Shown: positions 43,409 to 53,160, counted from the first letter of the stretch. The stretch: 64,000 bases of DNA from Gallionella sp. (GCA_030652475.1 JAUSAO010000134.1:1-64000), one strand, 5' to 3'. Notes: generated from the letters alone by a model not told the origin. Translations and numbers: made by a program.

Positions 43409-45267
43409 GACTGGGCTACCTCGTAAAGATCACGTTGTTCAATGAAAAGACTGTTGCCTGAAATTTTCTTCGCCATCTTCTTGGCGTCGGACATGGCCGC
43501 CGAGACTTCGTGATGCGACGCGAACTGCCCGGGCCACACCTGGATTGCGCCGATGGAAAGACTGGTAAGCGGATGAAATTTAACCTGTCCGTCGCGCCCT
43601 TCACTGGCATATCCTCCTTCAGCCAGATGTGCCGCCTTAAACAACAAGGAAGCAGCCTGTTCAAACGAACGCAACGCCTGCTCACAACGCGCCTTCCAGT
43701 CGCGGCTTTGCATCAGCAGAATGAAATCATCGCCGCCGATATGACCGATAAAGTCCTGTTTCTGATCACACGCCCAACCTAGCAGTCGCCCGGTGAGCTG
43801 GATCATCTCGTCGCCTTTGCGGTAGCTGTAACTGTCGTTGAAGGGCTTGAAGTGATCGAGGTCGCAATAACAGGCAACAAAGGGCGTGTTCGCCTGCAGC
43901 AGGCGTTCTATATGCTCGTTGATCGGCACATTGCCCGGCAGCAAGGTCAGCGGATTGGCATAGCGTGCCGCCTCCAGTTGCATCTTGGTCAGCTCGCGCA
44001 GCAAATCCTGCCCGGATGCCACACCGATATAGCGTTTATTCTCGGTGATGATAAAACCGTCGGCAAAATGACGGCTGTCCGCCTCTGCCAGAAAATGGCT
44101 CAATTCCTCTATCGGCATGCTTTTTTCCACCAGCAGCGGTTCACTCTGCACCAATCCGCCGCACGGCTTCTTGCCCATCAATTCGCGCTGAAAGGGCTTG
44201 GCAAAGCGGTCGATGAACTGATAGCGGTTGATAAGCCCGACCGGCATGCCGCCTTTGACCACGGGGATGATATGTAGCGCGGGGTTGCTGGCAAAACGCT
44301 CAAACACCTGATCATTCGATGTTTCAGGCTGCACCGGTTCAACATAGCTCAGCAGCTTCTGGGCCGTTATCTGCGAGCGCTGACCCAAATCGGCTGTCGG
44401 GAAAATGGCGATATTCGATGAATTGATGATGCTGCCGGTTTCGCTGGCAGCCAGCAAAGGCGGCGTGGGACTCGGACGGGCAATGAAATACCCCTGACCC
44501 AGCGCGATGCCGATGTCCTTTACCACGCGCAACTCGCCTTCAGTTTCTATCCCCTCGGCAATCACGCGCGTACCGCAACTCTCGGCGATCTGCTGTATGG
44601 ACTTGAGGAATTGCAATTTGATCGGGTCGTAATCCACACCCTGCACGAAATGCATATCGATTTTGATGTATTCCGGACGCAGCTCGGACCACAGACGCAA
44701 GCTGGAAAAACCCTCGCCCAGATCATCGATGGCGATTTTGAAGCCCATCGCACGATAGTGCAGCAGCGCGCTGCGCATCGCTTCAAAATCAAAGGTCGGT
44801 TGATTCTCGGTGATTTCCATCACGACCCGTGCCGGATCGATATTGAGCGAGCGCATGAATTCCAGCGTCTGCCCGTTTTTAAAGCTGGGATGAGCCAGCG
44901 CTTCCGGACTGATGTTGAGGAACAAATTGCCCGGCAATTTTTGTCTGGAAAAGGCCTCCAGCACAATCTGGCGCGACAGCATTTCTACTTCCAGCGACAA
45001 GTCCTGTTGTTCAGCCGCACAAAATAAATTGATAGGCGAATGCAGAGGGCTATCCGCCGGACCGCGGATCAGACCTTCAAAACCGAGAAATTCTCCGCTC
45101 TTGAGATCGATGATGGGCTGAAACAAGGCGCTCAATTTGCGTTGCGCGATAATTTCCTGGAGCGGCGTCATGACCGGCTCTGGCGCCAGAACGAGATTAC
45201 CCCGAAATTGCGCACACGGCGTACGGGAGCTCAAATGATGAGGTTCAACTGGTAACGTGGCAAACAT
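43405..45267 (-). CDS. EAL-CBS-GGDEF c-di-GMP signalling protein
   Basis: The 620-residue cytoplasmic protein has an N-terminal EAL domain. It shows EGL (64-66) in place of EAL but keeps the catalytic glutamates and aspartates in [33 protein letters not shown] and LGQGYF. Two CBS motifs follow (about 300-430), then a C-terminal GGDEF domain whose motif reads GGDDF (511-515). EAL-CBS-GGDEF order is a known architecture. EAL activity is plausible, and the GGDDF site is a variant that may or may not be active. It is coupled to the downstream receptor gene. The 231-base upstream region holds no gene. Confidence 0.92.
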   Translation of the reverse strand: MFATLPVEPHHLSSRTPCAQFRGNLVLAPEPVMTPLQEIIAQRKLSALFQPIIDLKSGEFLGFEGLIRGPADSPLHSPINLFCAAEQQDLSLEVEMLSRQIVLEAFSRQKLPGNLFLNISPEALAHPSFKNGQTLEFMRSLNIDPARVVMEITENQPTFDFEAMRSALLHYRAMGFKIAIDDLGEGFSSLRLWSELRPEYIKIDMHFVQGVDYDPIKLQFLKSIQQIAESCGTRVIAEGIETEGELRVVKDIGIALGQGYFIARPSPTPPLLAASETGSIINSSNIAIFPTADLGQRSQITAQKLLSYVEPVQPETSNDQVFERFASNPALHIIPVVKGGMPVGLINRYQFIDRFAKPFQRELMGKKPCGGLVQSEPLLVEKSMPIEELSHFLAEADSRHFADGFIITENKRYIGVASGQDLLRELTKMQLEAARYANPLTLLPGNVPINEHIERLLQANTPFVACYCDLDHFKPFNDSYSYRKGDEMIQLTGRLLGWACDQKQDFIGHIGGDDFILLMQSRDWKARCEQALRSFEQAASLLFKAAHLAEGGYASEGRDGQVKFHPLTSLSIGAIQVWPGQFASHHEVSAAMSDAKKMAKKISGNSLFIEQRDLYEVAQS

Positions 45268-45498
45268 GAAGTATTCCCGTAATCTTTTTTAATACTCACA
45301 CGTTAGCGCGCCAATGTGACAAAGATGTGACGGTAATAATCAAGTGCCCAGTTTTATACCAAATTGGTGCGCCCTATAGTGCCTTCAATTTTTCAAAGTA
45401 GTGCACTTTCAAGAATGCACACCGTATGTTCATTGCCAACTACAACGCGCACCTTTGGCCTGCACACACCTAACGAGAGTATCGGCTGATTTTGTTAT
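45268..45498. other. Intergenic region between the EAL-GGDEF and Fic genes
   Basis: No gene is seen. It contains a small palindrome ACCAAATTGGT near 45358 and a GTGCA-N10-TGCAC pair near 45403, which might be regulatory. It should contain the promoter of the EAL-GGDEF/receptor pair. Confidence 0.3.
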
Positions 45499-47031
45499 CT
45501 ACGCGGCTTCCCATGCATGCATTTCTTGCACTATAAATTGAGCAAAGGGCTTGATGTCGCCATCCACACTTGCTGATTCGAGCGCACGCATATATTGGCT
45601 ACGGCTTTGCATCCGAATAATTGTCCAAGGATAGCCACCTGATGCAAGCATCGAATTCATCAAAAATCGTCCCATTCGCCCATTGCCATCAAAGTATGGA
45701 TGGATAAACACAAAAAGATGATGGGCCAATACCGCTCGCACGGCAGCCTCTGGTTCTTGAGCGATAAGGTTGAACAGCATTTCCATGGCATCAGTTAACG
45801 CCTCGCGTGGTAATGGAGTATGCATGGAATTTCGAATATAAATCGGGCCACTCCGGTAACCCGCAAGTTGATGCGTTGCAACAATCCCAGCGGTAACAGA
45901 AGGAGCAAAGAGCTCTCCATACCACTGATGATGGGCTCTCCTAGCTATCTCCCCGGCATTCTCACCAGACAGAATGGCAGACAGACTCGTTTTGACGGCT
46001 TGAAAAGCCTGAAAATATCCGCGCGCGGCCAAAACATCGCGGTTATTTTTATCACGCTCGTCTTCGTCCGGACTCCAGTCACCCTTCGCCACGCGCTCGA
46101 TCAATTCATCTGTGACCTGATAACCCTCAATGGAAAGCGAGTTATATGCATCCGCGACATACCGTTCGTCAACTTGAGTCAGGTAATTTTCCGGTGTCAT
46201 CGGCAAACCCGGCGGTGACGGGAAAATTGACAAAACATCCTCTCGCCATCCAAGCCACATTGACTCGATGCGCATGGCGTAAGGTGACCTCTCTCGGCTA
46301 TTACCTAAAGTCGGCTTTGGTATTTCAAAAGGATTGGTTTCATGAATATTTTGCTTCGCACGCCGCATCGTATCAACGATGCGATCAGCATCCAGGTCAC
46401 GCCCCATGAATCGCAACGCTCCTGCCAACCTCGCCGCTGCAGATGGCATTCCATCTCCATCCAGCAATACCTTCAGCAAATCGCCGGGATCACGTACCAA
46501 ACGCAAGGCAATTTCAGCTTCCCGAGGATGGTTCTTAAAAAAGCGCGGGCCGATGCTACATAGCGCCTCAGCTAGCGGAATAACTTGCAAGTTGTTTGTT
46601 TCGGTTCGCGTTGCTGGGAAATTTTTATTATCTGCATAGAGCAGCACCGATGTGTCATGTGGCAAATTAAGCACGGAGGTTCCGCCTTTTTTGGTCATCA
46701 CCGTGATTTGACGTGGAATAACTGTACTGTGCGTATGCAATAAGATGGATGCCTCAACGTTCAGACAATATTGTTTGCCAAATCGCTTATTCAGATAACC
46801 CGCTAGAAATGACCAAAAACATGCGTACCAAGCAGTGCTATCACCGCCCTTATCACGTGGACTGGAGCAGACATACCAGCCTTTCATTACCTGGCGTAAA
46901 AAACCCTCATCCAGCAAGATAATTCGATGTGCGTCTTTTAAGTCTCGTGACTCAACAACGCCGCTGTACTTGCCTTGTATTTTTTTGAGTGCTTTTAATG
47001 CTTCAGCCAGCTTTTCATTGGGTTTGGTCAT
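45499..47031 (-). CDS. Fic-domain protein with AbiEi-like N-terminal domain
   Basis: The C-terminal part has a Fic motif HPYFDGNGRMGR, complete with the catalytic His and the nucleotide-binding residues, so AMP transfer to a target protein is likely. About 150 residues upstream, SLSIEG matches the autoinhibitory (S/T)xxxE(G/N) helix, placing it among self-inhibited Fic proteins. The N-terminal about 150 residues (GVVESRDLKDAHRIILLDEGFLRQVMKGWYV and following) resemble the AbiEi antitoxin-type winged helix and its domain. I chose the ATG at 47031 (510 residues). It stands alone in an A+T-richer stretch near tRNA-Arg, which suggests transfer. The target is unknown. Confidence 0.88.
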   Translation of the reverse strand: MTKPNEKLAEALKALKKIQGKYSGVVESRDLKDAHRIILLDEGFLRQVMKGWYVCSSPRDKGGDSTAWYACFWSFLAGYLNKRFGKQYCLNVEASILLHTHSTVIPRQITVMTKKGGTSVLNLPHDTSVLLYADNKNFPATRTETNNLQVIPLAEALCSIGPRFFKNHPREAEIALRLVRDPGDLLKVLLDGDGMPSAAARLAGALRFMGRDLDADRIVDTMRRAKQNIHETNPFEIPKPTLGNSRERSPYAMRIESMWLGWREDVLSIFPSPPGLPMTPENYLTQVDERYVADAYNSLSIEGYQVTDELIERVAKGDWSPDEDERDKNNRDVLAARGYFQAFQAVKTSLSAILSGENAGEIARRAHHQWYGELFAPSVTAGIVATHQLAGYRSGPIYIRNSMHTPLPREALTDAMEMLFNLIAQEPEAAVRAVLAHHLFVFIHPYFDGNGRMGRFLMNSMLASGGYPWTIIRMQSRSQYMRALESASVDGDIKPFAQFIVQEMHAWEAA

Positions 47032-47040
47032 ATTTTTCAA

Positions 47041-47609
47041 CTTTGTTATTACACATTAAACTGACTATGTTATACACCCTACGAATCACTATGTTATTTA
47101 TAGCCAAGACTACCACATGGTAATGATGTTTATACAAATTTACATTAAAAAACTTAGTGCGAAATAAATTTAAAATTACGTCACTACTGTTGACATTTCC
47201 CGGAACACCTTTTAAAGTTCTTGGCAACCGATTTTGAATTACAAAATCAGCCTCTCATGAACTTGTTCATGCTTTTTAAGGTGAACATTCGCTGGTGCTA
47301 ATCCACCATCAAACAAGCCGCCGTGAAAAAATTCACGACGCAAACCCCTGGGGACAAAAACGCCTTGCATTTCTAGGGCTCCGAATTTCCCTCAAAATTC
47401 AAAGAAAATGCCTCTACACAAGTTTGCAGTCGCGCATTTATTCGTCTGAACATTCTCCAAAAGAATTCGCCCGTTAAGGGCACGCCAGCCCCGCCCTGGC
47501 AATAATTAAACTACTTTTCCATGCAAAGCCAATATACGTCTATTGGTTTCAGCATTTCCTTCTGGCGGGCAGCGGGTTGGATCTTTTCACATTAATTTTG
47601 AGGATATTC
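47041..47609. other. A+T-rich region upstream of the Fic gene, no convincing gene
   Basis: About 570 bases with lower G+C than neighbours. I see short open frames but none with a credible start or composition. No recognisable structural RNA was found, though a short hairpin CCCGTTAAGGGC lies near 47470. It is probably part of transferred DNA next to the tRNA. Confidence 0.35.
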
Positions 47610-47828
47610 ATGACCATCTTTGCCCCGCCAGCACACGGCCCAGACAGCGCTACACAACTTACGAGATTGCTTGAAAATCTAACGACATATTCGAATATGT
47701 TGCAGACAGCCAATCTGATGTTATTGATGGGCACGGAGAGCCATACTCAAAATAACTCACGCCTCGAATGGGTACCCATAGACATGGGCACAGGATGGGC
47801 ACAGCAAGCAAAGTCAATAATCTTATGA
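47610..47828 (+). CDS. Possible small protein of unknown function
   Basis: A 72-codon frame starts with ATG behind a good TTGAGGATATTC ribosome site and reads MTIFAPPAHGPDSATQLTRL. It has no recognised domain, and its middle is mildly hydrophobic (LQTANLMLLMG). The ribosome site is the main support. It could be chance or a fragment of transferred DNA. Confidence 0.3.
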   Translation: MTIFAPPAHGPDSATQLTRLLENLTTYSNMLQTANLMLLMGTESHTQNNSRLEWVPIDMGTGWAQQAKSIIL

Positions 47829-47938
47829 CTGTTGGTCACCAAAACTAATCATTCGGCAAAACTTGCTGGAAATTTCGGAAAACCTGTACCATCTGCGTGG
47901 CCAAGTTTAAACTTGAAATAGCCTGAAGGCCTTATGTT

Positions 47939-48015
47939 TGGTGCGCTCGGCGGGAGTCGAACCCACGACCCTCGGCTTCGGAAACCGATACTCTATCCAT
48001 CTGAGCTACGAGCGC
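47939..48015 (-). tRNA. tRNA-Arg (anticodon CCG)
   Basis: On the minus strand a full cloverleaf can be drawn. The acceptor stem is GCGCTCG with CGAGCGC, the D arm GCTC...GAGT, the anticodon stem TCGGT/GCCGA around the loop TTCCGAA, and the T arm GTGGG-TTCGACT-CCCGC. The discriminator base is A and CCA is encoded. The anticodon CCG reads CGG (Arg). A weak hairpin GCCT-TC-AGGC lies just downstream. Confidence 0.95.
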
Positions 48016-48080
48016 GTATGAGGAAACACTGAAAAACTACTGGGTGAAGCGACGGTCATTTTACACCAACTTGCCTGAAA

Positions 48081-48122
48081 GCTTCGGAAACCGATGCTCT
48101 ATCCAAATGAGCTATGGACGCG
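48081..48122 (-). pseudogene. Partial duplicate of tRNA-Arg (5' half)
   Basis: These 42 bases match 47975-48016 at 36 positions, covering the anticodon loop, D arm and 5' acceptor strand of tRNA-Arg(CCG), in the same orientation, 65 bases upstream of the real gene. The 3' half is absent, so it cannot be a functional tRNA. Such partial copies often mark attachment sites of integrated elements. Confidence 0.8.
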
Positions 48123-48292
48123 GCAGGAAAAGCATGATGAAGTGAAGCCGGAACTGGATACGCTGTTAAGCCGCCTTCAAAAGTGCGCGCAGCATAGCGG
48201 TTTTTGGTGTATTCGTCCATGCAAGCTTTTGATCAGGACGGCAAGTACGCACAATAGTGTTATCGTTGCGGCCCGGACGGTTTTTTTACCTC

Positions 48293-48718
48293 ATGATGTT
48301 TACCAATCCCGATACAGAAATAATTCGTCAACTGTTACAGCAGATACACACCGTTGCGGTGGTCGGGCTGTCGCCCAATGAATCACGCCCCAGTTTCCGG
48401 GTGGCGCACGGCTTGCAAAAGCGGGGTTATCGCATTATTCCGGTGCGCCCCATGGTAGATAAGGTGCTGGGCGAACAAGCCTATGCCGACCTGGAAAGCC
48501 TCCCCGAGTTGCCGGACATCGTGGATGTCTTTCGTGCCGCAGAACATGTGCCCGCCATTGTGGAAAGTTGTATCAGACTAGGCATCAAACATCTCTGGCT
48601 GCAGGAAGGCATTATTCACGAAGCGGCGGCACTGCGCGCTCAGGCGGCGGGCATCACGGTGGTCATGAATCGCTGCCTGTGGCGCGACTGCATGCAGTTT
48701 TGCGAACACAAGACATGA
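48293..48718 (+). CDS. CoA-binding domain protein (YccU-like)
   Basis: The protein of about 141 residues has a Rossmann-type CoA-binding fold: HTVAVVGLSPNESRPSFRVAHGLQKRGYRIIPVRP at the N-terminus, then VDVFRAAEHVPAIVESCIRLGIKHLWLQEGIIHEAAALRAQAAGITVVMNRCLWRD. This matches small YccU-like proteins of unknown role. Two adjacent ATG codons (48293, 48296) could serve as start, and there is no strong ribosome site. It lies 10 bases before tag. Function beyond CoA binding is unknown. Confidence 0.88.
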   Translation: MMFTNPDTEIIRQLLQQIHTVAVVGLSPNESRPSFRVAHGLQKRGYRIIPVRPMVDKVLGEQAYADLESLPELPDIVDVFRAAEHVPAIVESCIRLGIKHLWLQEGIIHEAAALRAQAAGITVVMNRCLWRDCMQFCEHKT

Positions 48719-48728
48719 GCGGCAGGCG

Positions 48729-49316
48729 ATGAATCCCGATAGCAAAGAACCGACGCGTTGTGCATGGGCGGGGGACGACACCTTGTACCGGCACTATCAC
48801 GACTGCGAATGGGGGGTGCCGCTCCATGACGATCAGCGTCTGTTCGAATTTCTGATGCTGGAAGGCGCGCAAGCCGGGTTGAGCTGGATCACCATTTTGC
48901 GCAAACGTGAGAATTATCGTGCTGCCTTCGATAATTTTGATGCCACACGCATTGCGGCATATGACGCGAATAAAATAGAATCGCTGCTGCAAAATCCGGG
49001 TATTGTGCGCAATCGCCTGAAGGTGCAATCGGCCATCGGTAATGCACAACAGCTTCTTCGGCTTCAGGAGAAATACGGCAGCTTCGCAACCTTCATCTGG
49101 CAGTTTGTGGAGGGGCAGCCCATACAAAATGCATGGCGCAACCAGGCCGAAGTGCCTGCAAACACACCCGAATCGGACGCCATGAGCCGCGAATTGCAGC
49201 GTCGCGGCTTTAAATTTGTCGGCACGACGATTTGCTATGCACTGATGCAGGCGACCGGCATGGTCAATGACCACACCACGGAATGTTTCCGGCATGAACA
49301 AGTACGCAACAAATAA
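48729..49316 (+). CDS. tag: DNA-3-methyladenine glycosylase I
   Basis: Tag excises 3-methyladenine from alkylated DNA. The 195-residue helix-hairpin-helix enzyme has RCAWAGDDTLYRHYHDCEWGVPLHDDQRLFEFLMLEGAQAGLSWITILRKRE, with the N-terminal zinc cysteine and the conserved glutamate of the base pocket. The C-terminal GFKFVGTTICYALMQATGMVNDHTTECFRH carries the remaining zinc ligands. Length fits. Together with ogt it gives the window two alkylation-repair genes, although they are far apart. It ends 18 bases before dapF. Confidence 0.94.
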   Translation: MNPDSKEPTRCAWAGDDTLYRHYHDCEWGVPLHDDQRLFEFLMLEGAQAGLSWITILRKRENYRAAFDNFDATRIAAYDANKIESLLQNPGIVRNRLKVQSAIGNAQQLLRLQEKYGSFATFIWQFVEGQPIQNAWRNQAEVPANTPESDAMSRELQRRGFKFVGTTICYALMQATGMVNDHTTECFRHEQVRNK

Positions 49317-49334
49317 AGACATGAGGGATACACC

Positions 49335-50165
49335 ATGCTATTGAAGTTCACCAAGATGCACGGGGCGGGCAATGATTTTGTTGTGCTGGACGGCATACGT
49401 CAGCGCATCGCGCTCAGCACGGAACAGTTGCGCATGCTGGCTGACCGGCATTTTGGCGTAGGCTGTGACCAGATACTGCTGGTCGAAAAAGCCCAGGATC
49501 CGAGCGCGGATTTTCGCTATCGAATTTTCAATGCCGACGGTGGCGAGGTGGAACAATGCGGCAATGGCGCGCGCTGCTTCGTGCGTTTCGTGCATGAGCA
49601 AAAGTTGACCAGCAAGCCTGAAATCGTAGTTGAGACACACAGTGGCCTGATCAGGCCGCGCCTGGAAGAAGACGGCCATGTGACCGTGGACATGGGTGCA
49701 CCCGTATTTACGCCGGATCGTATACCCTTCACAGATGGCACGGGTGAGGAGAGCGAGGCGCTGCTGGTGGCAGGACAAACGCTGCTGGTCAGTGTCGTGT
49801 CCATGGGCAATCCGCATGCCGTACAAGTTGTCGATGATGTCGAATCAACGCCGGTTGAAACACTCGGCCCGCTGATCGAACACCACCCGCGTTTCCCGAA
49901 ACGCGTCAATGCCGGTTTTATGCAGATCATGGACAGGCAGTACATACGGCTGCGCGTGTATGAGCGCGGTTCGGGAGAAACGCTGTCCTGCGGAACCGGT
50001 GCCTGTGCAGCCGTGGTATCCGGTATCCGGCGCAACTTGCTGGACAGCCCGGTCGTTGTCGCCACACACGGCGGGAAGCTGACGATCACCTGGAACAGCG
50101 AAGATGCGCCGGTGTTGATGACAGGACCTGCGATCAGCGTATTCTCAGGCGAAATAAATTTATAA
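49335..50165 (+). CDS. dapF: Diaminopimelate epimerase
   Basis: DapF converts LL- to meso-diaminopimelate for lysine and peptidoglycan. The 276-residue protein starts [20 protein letters not shown]. It has the two catalytic cysteines in [12 protein letters not shown] and [14 protein letters not shown], plus [11 protein letters not shown] and the NAGFMQIMD segment. Length is normal. It leads the dapF-DUF484-xerC-rlmI group, with DUF484 starting within a few bases of its stop. Confidence 0.97.
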   Translation: MLLKFTKMHGAGNDFVVLDGIRQRIALSTEQLRMLADRHFGVGCDQILLVEKAQDPSADFRYRIFNADGGEVEQCGNGARCFVRFVHEQKLTSKPEIVVETHSGLIRPRLEEDGHVTVDMGAPVFTPDRIPFTDGTGEESEALLVAGQTLLVSVVSMGNPHAVQVVDDVESTPVETLGPLIEHHPRFPKRVNAGFMQIMDRQYIRLRVYERGSGETLSCGTGACAAVVSGIRRNLLDSPVVVATHGGKLTITWNSEDAPVLMTGPAISVFSGEINL

Positions 50166-50174
50166 GGAATGGTA

Positions 50175-50801
50175 ATGAGATCAGAAGACGTTGCACACTA
50201 TTTGCTGAACACCCCGGAATTCTTTGAGGAACATATCGACGTGCTGGCACAAATTAGCCTGCCGCACCCGCATGGAGGCCGAACGATATCCCTGAGCGAG
50301 CGACAGTTGCTCACCTTGCGCGAAAAAAACAAGGTGCTGGAAAAAAAGCTGCATGACCTGATGACATTTGCCAAAGAGAACGATGCACTGCAACACAAGG
50401 TGCATGAATTCACCACCTCGCTGTTTGCCGCGCGCGATCTGGCCACCTTGCAGGAAATGATTCCGCATCTGTTGCGCGACATCTTTGCCGTGCCGCATAC
50501 CGTGTTGAATCTGTGGCAGGTCAGCCCACCCAGCATGGAGGTGCTGGTGTTCACCGATGCGCAGCCGCAACCCGTTTGCCTGCATCAAGCCGCGCATGAA
50601 ACGGCAAGCTGGTTCGGTGAAAGCGCTGCACAACTACACTCGTTTGCTTATCTGCCACTGCACGCGGGCAGCATCTCTGTCGGCCTGCTGGTATTGGCGA
50701 GCGAAGATCAGCAACGTTTCTACCCGGAGATGGGCACCGTATTCCTGCAACGCATCAGCGAAGCCGTGAGCAGCGCGCTGCATCCGTATCTCGATCATTA
50801 G
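50175..50801 (+). CDS. DUF484 family protein (GAF-like)
   Basis: The 208-residue protein shows the family features: an N-terminal helical segment EDVAHYLLNTPEFFEEHIDVLAQISLPHPHGGRTISLSERQLLTLREKNKVLEKKLHDLM with a coiled coil, then a GAF-like domain ending ISVGLLVLASEDQQRFYPEMGTVFLQRI. The function is unknown, but it is almost always found between dapF and xerC, as here. I prefer the ATG at 50175, seven bases after a TAAGGA site, over the one two codons upstream. It is followed by xerC after two bases. Confidence 0.92.
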   Translation: MRSEDVAHYLLNTPEFFEEHIDVLAQISLPHPHGGRTISLSERQLLTLREKNKVLEKKLHDLMTFAKENDALQHKVHEFTTSLFAARDLATLQEMIPHLLRDIFAVPHTVLNLWQVSPPSMEVLVFTDAQPQPVCLHQAAHETASWFGESAAQLHSFAYLPLHAGSISVGLLVLASEDQQRFYPEMGTVFLQRISEAVSSALHPYLDH

Positions 50802-50803
50802 TC

Positions 50804-51724
50804 ATGCCGGATATCACCACGCCAGCCCTGGGCTCTGTTTCTAATCAGAAATATTTACAGGGCTATCTGGCGTGGCTGCGCAACGAGAAGCACTATTCCG
50901 AACTGACTGCAGAAAACTACGCGCGCGACCTGAAATATCTGTTTGAGCTAAGCACCGGCACAGCGCTCGGCGATCTGAAAATCCACCATATCCGCCGCTA
51001 TATCGCCCAACTGCACGGCTCAGGGCTAGGCGGACGTTCGCTGGCGCGGCTGTTGTCGGCCTGGCGCGGCTTCTTCAATTATCTGCTGCGCGATTACGGT
51101 TTTACCGACAATCCCTGCACCGGACTACGCGCACCCAAGTCGCCGAAATCGCTACCACACGTGCTATCACCCGACGAGGCTACACGGCTGGTTGATCTTC
51201 CTGCCGACACCACCGTCGCGTTGCGCGACAAGGCGATGTTCGAACTGTTCTATTCCTCCGGTCTGCGTCTGGCCGAACTGGTCAGCCTCGACCCGGAGCA
51301 GCTCGAACTGACCGAAGGTATCGTGCGGGTGACCGGCAAAGGCAGCAAGACACGCATCGTGCCGCTCGGCAGTTTTGCCATTCAGGCATTACACGCCTGG
51401 CTGGCGATGCGTCCGCAACTGGCAAAAACCGATGAAGCAGCCCTGTTCGTCGGCACGCGCGGTCGGCGCATCTCGCCTCGCGTAGTACAACTGTGCATGA
51501 AGCAATGGGCTATCAGGCAGGGCATCACCAGCAACGTGCATCCGCACATGTTGCGCCATTCGTTTGCCACCCATGTACTACAATCTTCCGGCGACCTGCG
51601 CGCCGTGCAGGAAATGCTCGGCCACGCCAGCATTTCCACCACACAGGTTTATACCCACCTCGATTTCCAGTATCTCAGCAAAATTTACGATGCCGCACAT
51701 CCGCGCGCTAAAAGAAAACCATGA
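50804..51724 (+). CDS. xerC: Tyrosine recombinase XerC
   Basis: XerC is the partner of XerD in chromosome dimer resolution at dif. The 306-residue protein has the core-binding domain (YLAWLRNEKHYSELTAENYARDLKYL) and the catalytic domain: YSSGLRLAELVSL (Arg), VTGKGSKTRIVPLG (Lys), VHPHMLRHSFATHVL (HxxR), MLGHASISTTQVYTHLD (His and nucleophilic Tyr). Unlike xerD in this window it has no insertion and is of normal length. The genomic position after dapF-DUF484 is what separates XerC from XerD. It overlaps rlmI by four bases. Confidence 0.96.
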   Translation: MPDITTPALGSVSNQKYLQGYLAWLRNEKHYSELTAENYARDLKYLFELSTGTALGDLKIHHIRRYIAQLHGSGLGGRSLARLLSAWRGFFNYLLRDYGFTDNPCTGLRAPKSPKSLPHVLSPDEATRLVDLPADTTVALRDKAMFELFYSSGLRLAELVSLDPEQLELTEGIVRVTGKGSKTRIVPLGSFAIQALHAWLAMRPQLAKTDEAALFVGTRGRRISPRVVQLCMKQWAIRQGITSNVHPHMLRHSFATHVLQSSGDLRAVQEMLGHASISTTQVYTHLDFQYLSKIYDAAHPRAKRKP

Positions 51725-53070
51725 CAGATAAAAAGCCAAATAACAAACGCGCACCGTCCACACCGCACCGTGCTTCACAGGGGAATCGCGATTTCCGCAA
51801 GCGCACCCGGCGCGATGCGCCACCATCCGGCATATCTGTCAGCACACCGCACGGCAAGCCCATAGACGGCAATGCGGATGCGCAACCGGCCATCCTGCTG
51901 CGCGAAGGTCGCGAGAAATCGCTGCTGCGCCGCCACCCCTGGGTGTTCTCCGGTGCGGTCGAGCGCATCGATGGCGCGCCCGACAGCGGCGACACGCTGG
52001 CAGTACGCGATGCCAACGGTAGATTTATCGCCTGGGCCGCCTACAACGCCGGCTCACAAATCACCGCGCGTATCTGGTCATGGCACGAAGAAGAGGCCAT
52101 CGACGCCGACTTTTTCCGCCGCCGCATAGCCACCGCGATAGCCGGGCGTAGCGGCCTGCAACTGAACAAGGACAGCAACGGCATGCGCCTGATCCATGCC
52201 GAATCCGATGGCCTGCCGGGACTGATCGTCGATCAGTACGGCGAGGTTCTGGTGATGCAGATCGGCAGCGCGGGAGCGGAACGCTGGCGCGAGACTATTG
52301 CCGACATCTTGCAGGAACTGTGCAAGTCGGCCTGTATTTACGAACGCTCCGATTCTGATTCTCGCACGCTGGAAGGGTTGGAGCTGCGCAACGGCATGCT
52401 GCGCGGCAGCTTGCCCAATGCAGTAGAAGTAATCGAACACGGGCTGCACTTCGGGGTGGACGTGGCGGCAGGACAAAAAACCGGCTTCTATCTCGACCAG
52501 CGCGATAACCGTGCGCTGACCGAGACGCTGGCCGCCGACAAAGATGTGCTCAACTGTTTCTGCTACACCGGCGGATTCTCGCTGTATGCGCTGCGCGGCG
52601 GTGCAAAATCCGTGCTGTCTCTGGACGCCTCGGCAGAGGCGCTGCATATCGCCGCGCAAAATCTGACCCGCAACGGCCTGGATGCATCGCGTGCCGAATG
52701 GCAGGACGCGGATGTATTTGTTGCGCTGCGCAAACTGCGCGATCAGGGGCGCAGCTTCGACATGATCATCCTCGACCCACCCAAGTTCGCCCCCACCGCC
52801 GCCTTCGCCGAAAAGGCCGCACGCGGCTACAAGGACATCAACCTGTTAGGCTTCAAACTACTGCGCCCGGGCGGATTATTGTTCACCTACTCCTGCTCCG
52901 GCGGCATCAATGAAGAACTGTTCCAGAAAATCATCGCCGGCGCCGCGCTCGATGCAGGCGTGGACGCGCAGATCGTCCATCACCTGCACGCCAGCGCCGA
53001 TCATCCGGTTTTGCTCAGCTTCCCCGAGGGCGCCTATCTTAAGGGACTGGTGTTGCGGGTGGCCGGATAA
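51721..53070 (+). CDS. rlmI: RlmI-like 23S rRNA cytosine-C5 methyltransferase
   Basis: The 449-residue protein has an N-terminal basic, disordered extension of about 55 residues. A PUA domain follows (LLREGREKSLLRRHPWVFSGAVERIDG), then a central EEHD-like domain and a Rossmann methyltransferase domain (DVLNCFCYTGGFSLYALRGGA, VLSLDASAEALHIAAQNLTRNGLD, MIILDPPKFAP, LLFTYSCSGGI). RlmI methylates C1962 of 23S rRNA; the close paralogue RlmK/L is less similar in layout. The basic extension is longer than usual and may help RNA binding. It is coupled to xerC. A palindromic terminator-like site lies about 90 bases downstream. Confidence 0.9.
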   Translation: MTDKKPNNKRAPSTPHRASQGNRDFRKRTRRDAPPSGISVSTPHGKPIDGNADAQPAILLREGREKSLLRRHPWVFSGAVERIDGAPDSGDTLAVRDANGRFIAWAAYNAGSQITARIWSWHEEEAIDADFFRRRIATAIAGRSGLQLNKDSNGMRLIHAESDGLPGLIVDQYGEVLVMQIGSAGAERWRETIADILQELCKSACIYERSDSDSRTLEGLELRNGMLRGSLPNAVEVIEHGLHFGVDVAAGQKTGFYLDQRDNRALTETLAADKDVLNCFCYTGGFSLYALRGGAKSVLSLDASAEALHIAAQNLTRNGLDASRAEWQDADVFVALRKLRDQGRSFDMIILDPPKFAPTAAFAEKAARGYKDINLLGFKLLRPGGLLFTYSCSGGINEELFQKIIAGAALDAGVDAQIVHHLHASADHPVLLSFPEGAYLKGLVLRVAG

Positions 53071-53160
53071 GAAACCTAAATGCGCCCCTCACGGGATTGT
53101 GATTTCCCGGTCCAGGCACAATTTTGTAGCTTGGGGACAGGAAACAGCGCGATGTTTGGA

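Noticed and set aside
47015-47227. 70-codon minus-strand frame overlapping the Fic gene start
   Set aside because: It overlaps the Fic start in a different frame, is A+T-rich and has no family resemblance.
48094-48381. 95-codon plus-strand open frame near the partial tRNA
   Set aside because: It runs through the tRNA fragment and into the start of the CoA-binding protein in another frame; it is a shadow.
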